DNA from: Peptococcus simiae
Lineage (GTDB): Bacteria > Bacillota > Peptococcia > Peptococcales > Peptococcaceae
Reading direction: 5' to 3'
Assembly: GCF_046097595.1 (NCBI RefSeq)
Contig: NZ_JBJUVG010000001.1
Location: forward strand, 62,001-126,000
DNA length: 64,000 nt
The position numbers and the translations under genes were made by a program. The notes beneath the pieces were generated by a model. That model searched no databases. It saw only the letters and a list, made by a program, of their open reading frames with translations, and had not been told where the DNA came from. Position 1 is the first letter of the stretch, and every line of letters begins with the position of its first letter. Of this stretch, positions 60,428 to 64,000 are shown in pieces.

Positions 60428-61468
60428 ATGAGAATCGAAAAACGCCCCATCTTTAATCCGGCCGGGGATACCAATGTGGCCAACCGGCGGATCATCGGGG
60501 GCAGCACCACCAATATCAACGACTTCAACAATATGCGGTATGACTGGGTCAGCGGCTGGTACCGCCAGGCCATGAATAACTTCTGGGTGCCGGAGGAAAT
60601 CAACCTGGCCCAGGACGTCAAGGACTACCCCCACCTGCCGGCGGCAGAACGGCGGGCCTATGACAAGATCCTGTCCTTCCTGATTTTCCTGGACTCGGTC
60701 CAGACCTCCAACCTGCCCAATATCACCGCCTACATCACCGCCAATGAGGTCAACCTCTGCCTGTCTATCCAGATTTTCCAGGAAGCCCTCCACAGCCAGA
60801 GCTATTCCTATATGCTGGATACCATCTGTGAACCCCAGGAAAGAAACGACATCCTCTACCAGTGGAAGGATGACGAACACCTCCTGCGGCGGAACCAGTT
60901 CATCGGGGACATTTACAATGACTTCCAGGAAAACCCCAATGACCTCAACTTCATGCGGGCTGTTATGGGCAACTATATCCTGGAAGGGATTTACTTCTAC
61001 AGCGGCTTTATGTTCTTCTACAACCTGGGCCGGAATAACCGGATGCCCGGGTCTGTCCAGGAAATCCGCTACATCAACCGGGATGAGAACACCCACCTCT
61101 GGCTCTTCCGCAACATCATCAAGGCCCTGCGGGAAGAAGAGCCCCAGCTCTTCACCGAAGAGAAGGAGGCCCTCTACCATGACATGCTCAAGGAGGGCTG
61201 TGAACAGGAAATCGCCTGGGGCCAATACGTCATCGGGGATGAGGTGGAAGGCCTGACCGGGGAAATGGTCACCGACTACATCCGTTTCCTGGGCAACCAA
61301 CGGGCCGACAACCTGGGCCTGCCCCGGCTCTATGAGGGCTATGACGTCGAGCCGCCCTCTATGAGCTGGGTCAGCCAGTACTCCAATGCCAACCTCATTA
61401 AAACGGACTTCTTTGAAGCCCGGTCCACGGCCTATGCCAAGTCCTCTGCCCTGGTGGATGACCTATAA
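60428..61468 (+). CDS. nrdB: Ribonucleoside-diphosphate reductase, small subunit
   Basis: This 346-aa ferritin-like protein holds the dimetal centre and tyrosyl radical for the large subunit. The ligand motifs are in order: Asp in FLIFLDSVQ, Glu and His in FQEALHSQSYSY, Glu in ILEGIYFYSGF, and Glu and His in DENTHLWLF. A tyrosine sits four residues after the first ligand His (HSQSY), the position of Y122 in the E. coli protein, so a tyrosyl radical form is expected. The start follows AAGGAGG; a terminator follows the stop. Confidence 0.95.
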   Translation: MRIEKRPIFNPAGDTNVANRRIIGGSTTNINDFNNMRYDWVSGWYRQAMNNFWVPEEINLAQDVKDYPHLPAAERRAYDKILSFLIFLDSVQTSNLPNITAYITANEVNLCLSIQIFQEALHSQSYSYMLDTICEPQERNDILYQWKDDEHLLRRNQFIGDIYNDFQENPNDLNFMRAVMGNYILEGIYFYSGFMFFYNLGRNNRMPGSVQEIRYINRDENTHLWLFRNIIKALREEEPQLFTEEKEALYHDMLKEGCEQEIAWGQYVIGDEVEGLTGEMVTDYIRFLGNQRADNLGLPRLYEGYDVEPPSMSWVSQYSNANLIKTDFFEARSTAYAKSSALVDDL

Positions 61469-61481
61469 GCCGGCAGTTGCC

Positions 61482-61506
61482 AAGCCCCCTGCGGGGCTTT
61501 TTTTAT
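61482..61506 (+). terminator. Intrinsic terminator of nrdAB
   Basis: AAGCCCC (61482-61488) pairs with GGGGCTT (61493-61499), followed by a run of T, 13 bp after the nrdB stop. Confidence 0.9.
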
Positions 61507-61519
61507 TTGAGCAATCTTA

Positions 61520-61528
61520 TGGTATAAT
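61520..61528 (+). promoter_or_regulatory. Extended -10 promoter of the MFS gene
   Basis: TGGTATAAT is a perfect TGn-TATAAT element between the nrdAB terminator and the MFS start. No clear -35 is visible. Confidence 0.6.
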
Positions 61529-61581
61529 AAAGTGATGGCCACTTGGCTAGTCAGGAAATTTAATAAGTGAAGAGGGATCAT

Positions 61582-62802
61582 TTGAGTAAGAAAACAAAAG
61601 TATTATTGGGGCTGGGGATCTTAATCACCGCCCTGTCCATGCGGATGCCGATTACCGCCTCCGGGGCCCTGACGGGGATTGTCCGGGCGGACCTGGGCCT
61701 GAGTGGGGCCCAGGCCGGTTTTTTGACCACCCTGGTGGTCCTGGTCTTTGCGGTGGCCTCGCCCTTTATCGGGGGCTTTAGCGACCGCTTTGGCATGAAC
61801 CGGGTCCTCTTAGTGGGTCTGGCCTTTATCGTGACCGGCCAGCTGGTCCGGGTCAGTGGCGCCTGGCAGATGCTTTTTTTAGGCACCGGGATTTTAGCCC
61901 TGGGGATTACAGCGGCAAATGTCCTCATGCCGCCCTTGGTCCGCTATGCCTTCCCCCGGGCGGTAGGCCTCTGGACCAGTGCCTACCTGTCCCTGATGAA
62001 CTTTGCCAATAGTATTGCAGCGGGCCTAACCCTGCCCTTAGCCAACCGGCCGGGCTGGTCCTGGCGGCCGGCCATGCTGGTCTGGGTCTCCTTTGGCCTA
62101 GTGGCCCTGGTTATCTGGCTGCTCTTGGCCAAAAAGCCCATGGCTGCCAGACGGCCTTCAACCGACCTGGCGGCAAGCAAGCAGGGTAAGGGGGGAGGCA
62201 GCCTGGCAAAAGAGCCCATTGTTTGGGCCATTATGGCCTTTATGGGCTTCCAGTCGATGATTTTTTATTCCTACATCACCTGGATGCCGACCCTGCTCTT
62301 GGACCGGGGGCTCAGCTCTGAACAGGTTGGTCTCCTGGTCTTCCTGTTCCAATTTTTCAGCATTCCTACCTCTTTTGTGACCCCGATGATTGCTGAACGT
62401 TTGTCTGACCAGCGTATTTTGGGCATGTTCTCCGGCCTTTTCTATGCCTTTGGCTTTGGGGTGATGTTCTTCTTTCCCCAGGCCTCTATGCCCCTCCTGG
62501 TTGCAGTGATGATTTCCATGGGCTTTGGCAGCGGGACTACGATTTCCATCGCGATGCTGCTCTTTAATGTCCGGACCCCGGATGTGTCGACGGCTGCCCG
62601 CCTGTCGGGCCTGGCCCAGTCGGCCGGCTACCTAATGGCCGGGGTTGGGCCGGTGGCCATTGGCCGGGCCTATGATAGCTTTGGCGATTGGCGCTGGCCC
62701 CTGGCCTTCCTGACCTTTGCCGCCCTGGTGGTGGCCCTCACCGGTTATCTGGGTGGCCGGGACCGGCTGGTGGCCTCTGTCCAGGGGCCGACTGATAAAT
62801 GA
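61582..62802 (+). CDS. MFS transporter, CynX/NimT family
   Basis: I favour TTG 61582 (406 aa), with AGAGGG 6 bp before it; GTG 61567 is also in frame but has no Shine-Dalgarno. The protein has 12 predicted membrane helices in two six-helix halves with a charged central loop (about residues 190-210). Motifs such as MRMPITASGALTGIVRADLGLS near the N-terminus and GGFSDRFGMNRVL in the first cytoplasmic loop place it with CynX/NimT/YeaN-type transporters (cyanate, nitroimidazole and related small organic anions). The actual substrate is unknown. It ends 14 bp before the next gene. Confidence 0.85.
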   Translation: MSKKTKVLLGLGILITALSMRMPITASGALTGIVRADLGLSGAQAGFLTTLVVLVFAVASPFIGGFSDRFGMNRVLLVGLAFIVTGQLVRVSGAWQMLFLGTGILALGITAANVLMPPLVRYAFPRAVGLWTSAYLSLMNFANSIAAGLTLPLANRPGWSWRPAMLVWVSFGLVALVIWLLLAKKPMAARRPSTDLAASKQGKGGGSLAKEPIVWAIMAFMGFQSMIFYSYITWMPTLLLDRGLSSEQVGLLVFLFQFFSIPTSFVTPMIAERLSDQRILGMFSGLFYAFGFGVMFFFPQASMPLLVAVMISMGFGSGTTISIAMLLFNVRTPDVSTAARLSGLAQSAGYLMAGVGPVAIGRAYDSFGDWRWPLAFLTFAALVVALTGYLGGRDRLVASVQGPTDK

Positions 62803-62816
62803 AATGAGGATGATTC

Positions 62817-64000
62817 ATGAAAAACTTTTCTTTGCCGATTAAAATTCTGCTTTTTATTGCCCTAATTGGGGTGAGCTGGTATGTTTGGCTGCCGCCCCTC
62901 CACCTCCAGTCCACCCAGTTTTGGATCTATGTCTTTGCTCTGGCTGCCATTGGGGCCCTGTTTTTTGTCGGGGGGACCAGGGTGGTGGAGAAAACCGTTC
63001 ACTACATGGGCTTTGAACGGACCATCAAGTCCCGGGTGCCCTCTAAGCGGCTCTTCCAGGTTCTCCTGGTGATTGGCATGGGGGTGGCCCTGGTGGTGGT
63101 CGTGGGCTTTGTCAGCTCGACCCAGGTTTTCCACGCCGGCAAGTATGCCCATATCCTGGACAAGGAAAACGAAGAATTTACGGAAAAGGTCCAGCAGTTG
63201 CCGCCGGACCGGCTGCCGACCGTTGACCGGGATACGGCCATCCGCCTGGGCAACCGGAAGATGGGGGAAGTGGTCGACCTGGTCAGCCAGTTCACCGTCA
63301 GCGACCAGTACACCCAGATCAACTACCAGGATGACCCGGTCCGAGTTTCGCCCCTGCGGTATGCCAGCCTGGTCAAGTGGCTGATGAATACCGGGGAGGG
63401 GATTCCCTATTATATGCGGGTCAATATGATTGACGGGAAAACCGATCTGGTCAAAAGTGAAAAGCCCCTGCGCTATAGCAAGAGTGAGCACTTTAACCGG
63501 CACATTACCCGCCACCTCCGTCTCCAATACCCCTTGAAGCTCTTCTATAACTCCAACTTTGAAGTGGATGAGAAGGGGGTTCCCTACTGGATTACCCCGG
63601 TCTATCGGATGAGCGTGGGCCTCTTTGGCGGGCCGGACGTGAAGGAAGTCATCGTGACCAATGCCCAGGACGGGGCATCCAAGCTCTACAAGGTGGAAGA
63701 TGCTCCCACCTGGATTGACTGTGTCTACGAGGCCCCCCTGATCCTGAACCAAATCAACTGGAACGGAAAGTACCAACGGGGCTTTATCAACTCGATTATC
63801 GGTCAAAAGGGGGTCCTGCGGGCCACCGACGGCTATAACTACCTGGCCTTGAAGGATGACGTCTTTTTATACACCGGGATTACCTCCGTCAGTGCCGATG
63901 ACTCCAACATCGGCTTTGTCCTGGTCAATATGCGGACCAAGGAATGTGTCTTTTACAGCGTGGCCTCGGCAGAAGAATTTTCCGCCATGGGGTCGGCTGA
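62817..64000 (+). CDS. Conserved membrane protein, 3' end outside window
   Basis: The ATG at 62817 follows GAGGA. The frame stays open to the window end (394+ residues). Three hydrophobic segments lie near residues 8-24, 38-56 and 80-102. A large extracytoplasmic or cytoplasmic domain follows, with motifs such as LGNRKMGEVVDLVSQF, QINYQDDPVRVSPLRYA, YPLKLFYNSNFEVDEKGVPYW and GFLNSI-like FINSIIGQKGV. I recall similar proteins in other anaerobic Bacillota, annotated without function. It may be cotranscribed with the MFS gene. Confidence 0.75.
   Translation, partial: MKNFSLPIKILLFIALIGVSWYVWLPPLHLQSTQFWIYVFALAAIGALFFVGGTRVVEKTVHYMGFERTIKSRVPSKRLFQVLLVIGMGVALVVVVGFVSSTQVFHAGKYAHILDKENEEFTEKVQQLPPDRLPTVDRDTAIRLGNRKMGEVVDLVSQFTVSDQYTQINYQDDPVRVSPLRYASLVKWLMNTGEGIPYYMRVNMIDGKTDLVKSEKPLRYSKSEHFNRHITRHLRLQYPLKLFYNSNFEVDEKGVPYWITPVYRMSVGLFGGPDVKEVIVTNAQDGASKLYKVEDAPTWIDCVYEAPLILNQINWNGKYQRGFINSIIGQKGVLRATDGYNYLALKDDVFLYTGITSVSADDSNIGFVLVNMRTKECVFYSVASAEEFSAMGSA

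Noticed and set aside
60344..61300. Minus-strand open frame opposite nrdB
   Set aside because: It is a mirror of nrdB, whose metal ligands are all present on the plus strand.
62862..63806. Minus-strand open frame of 314 codons near the window end
   Set aside because: The plus strand encodes a membrane protein with start, ribosome-binding site and hydrophobic segments; the opposite frame has no such support.

Overview
The window is GC-rich, gene-dense DNA from a low-oxygen-adapted member of the Bacillota. S-layer-homology (SLH) surface proteins, NEAT and Shp heme-binding domains, lipoprotein ABC binding proteins, frequent TTG/GTG starts behind strong AGGAGG-type Shine-Dalgarno sites and intrinsic terminators all fit a Gram-positive anaerobe or microaerophile. 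A Peptoniphilaceae/Tissierellia-like anaerobic coccus is my best guess, but it is only an inference.

Bases 1-14844 hold the end of one giant SLH surface protein and two further giant adhesin-like proteins (2403 and 1960 aa), all on the plus strand and built from InlB-like and Rib-like beta modules. A decayed spacer and a minus-strand Fic protein follow (14845-16088). The minus-strand arginine operon argC-argJ-argB-argD (16255-20567) has a promoter carrying two ARG boxes exactly 21 bp apart. A plus-strand operon for 2-aminoethylphosphonate (20982-26255) encodes an ABC importer (ATPase, fused double permease, binding lipoprotein), then PhnW and PhnX. Minus-strand genes encode a four-domain CoA-disulfide-reductase/rhodanese/TusA/DsrE-like fusion and a fumarylacetoacetase-family enzyme (26368-29652). 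Divergent from them is a FixC/FixX-like flavoprotein-ferredoxin pair (29974-31559), followed by a small PASTA-like protein.

The main interest is 32472-57682, which reads as a heme/iron acquisition island. The first operon has a DUF454 membrane protein, two CydDC-like half ABC transporters and a DtxR-like regulator whose usual metal ligands look lost. The second operon has a NEAT membrane protein, a Shp-like heme protein, an HtsABC-like heme importer, a flavodoxin, a 2514-aa Shr-like protein (hemoblob-like repeats, NEAT, LRR, NEAT/FIVAR, SLH), a 2117-aa subtilase with FIVAR and SLH domains, and a secreted NEAT plus stalk-domain protein. This closely parallels the streptococcal Shr-Shp-HtsABC relay controlled by the DtxR-family MtsR, but anchored through an S-layer and extended with a protease. 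Inverted repeats of GTTAG/CTAAC type lie at both operon promoters; one fills the spacer between the -35 and -10 boxes.

The window closes with a class Ia-type ribonucleotide reductase (nrdA-nrdB), a CynX/NimT-type MFS transporter and the start of a conserved membrane protein cut by the window end. No tRNA, rRNA, CRISPR array, intact insertion sequence or prophage was seen.
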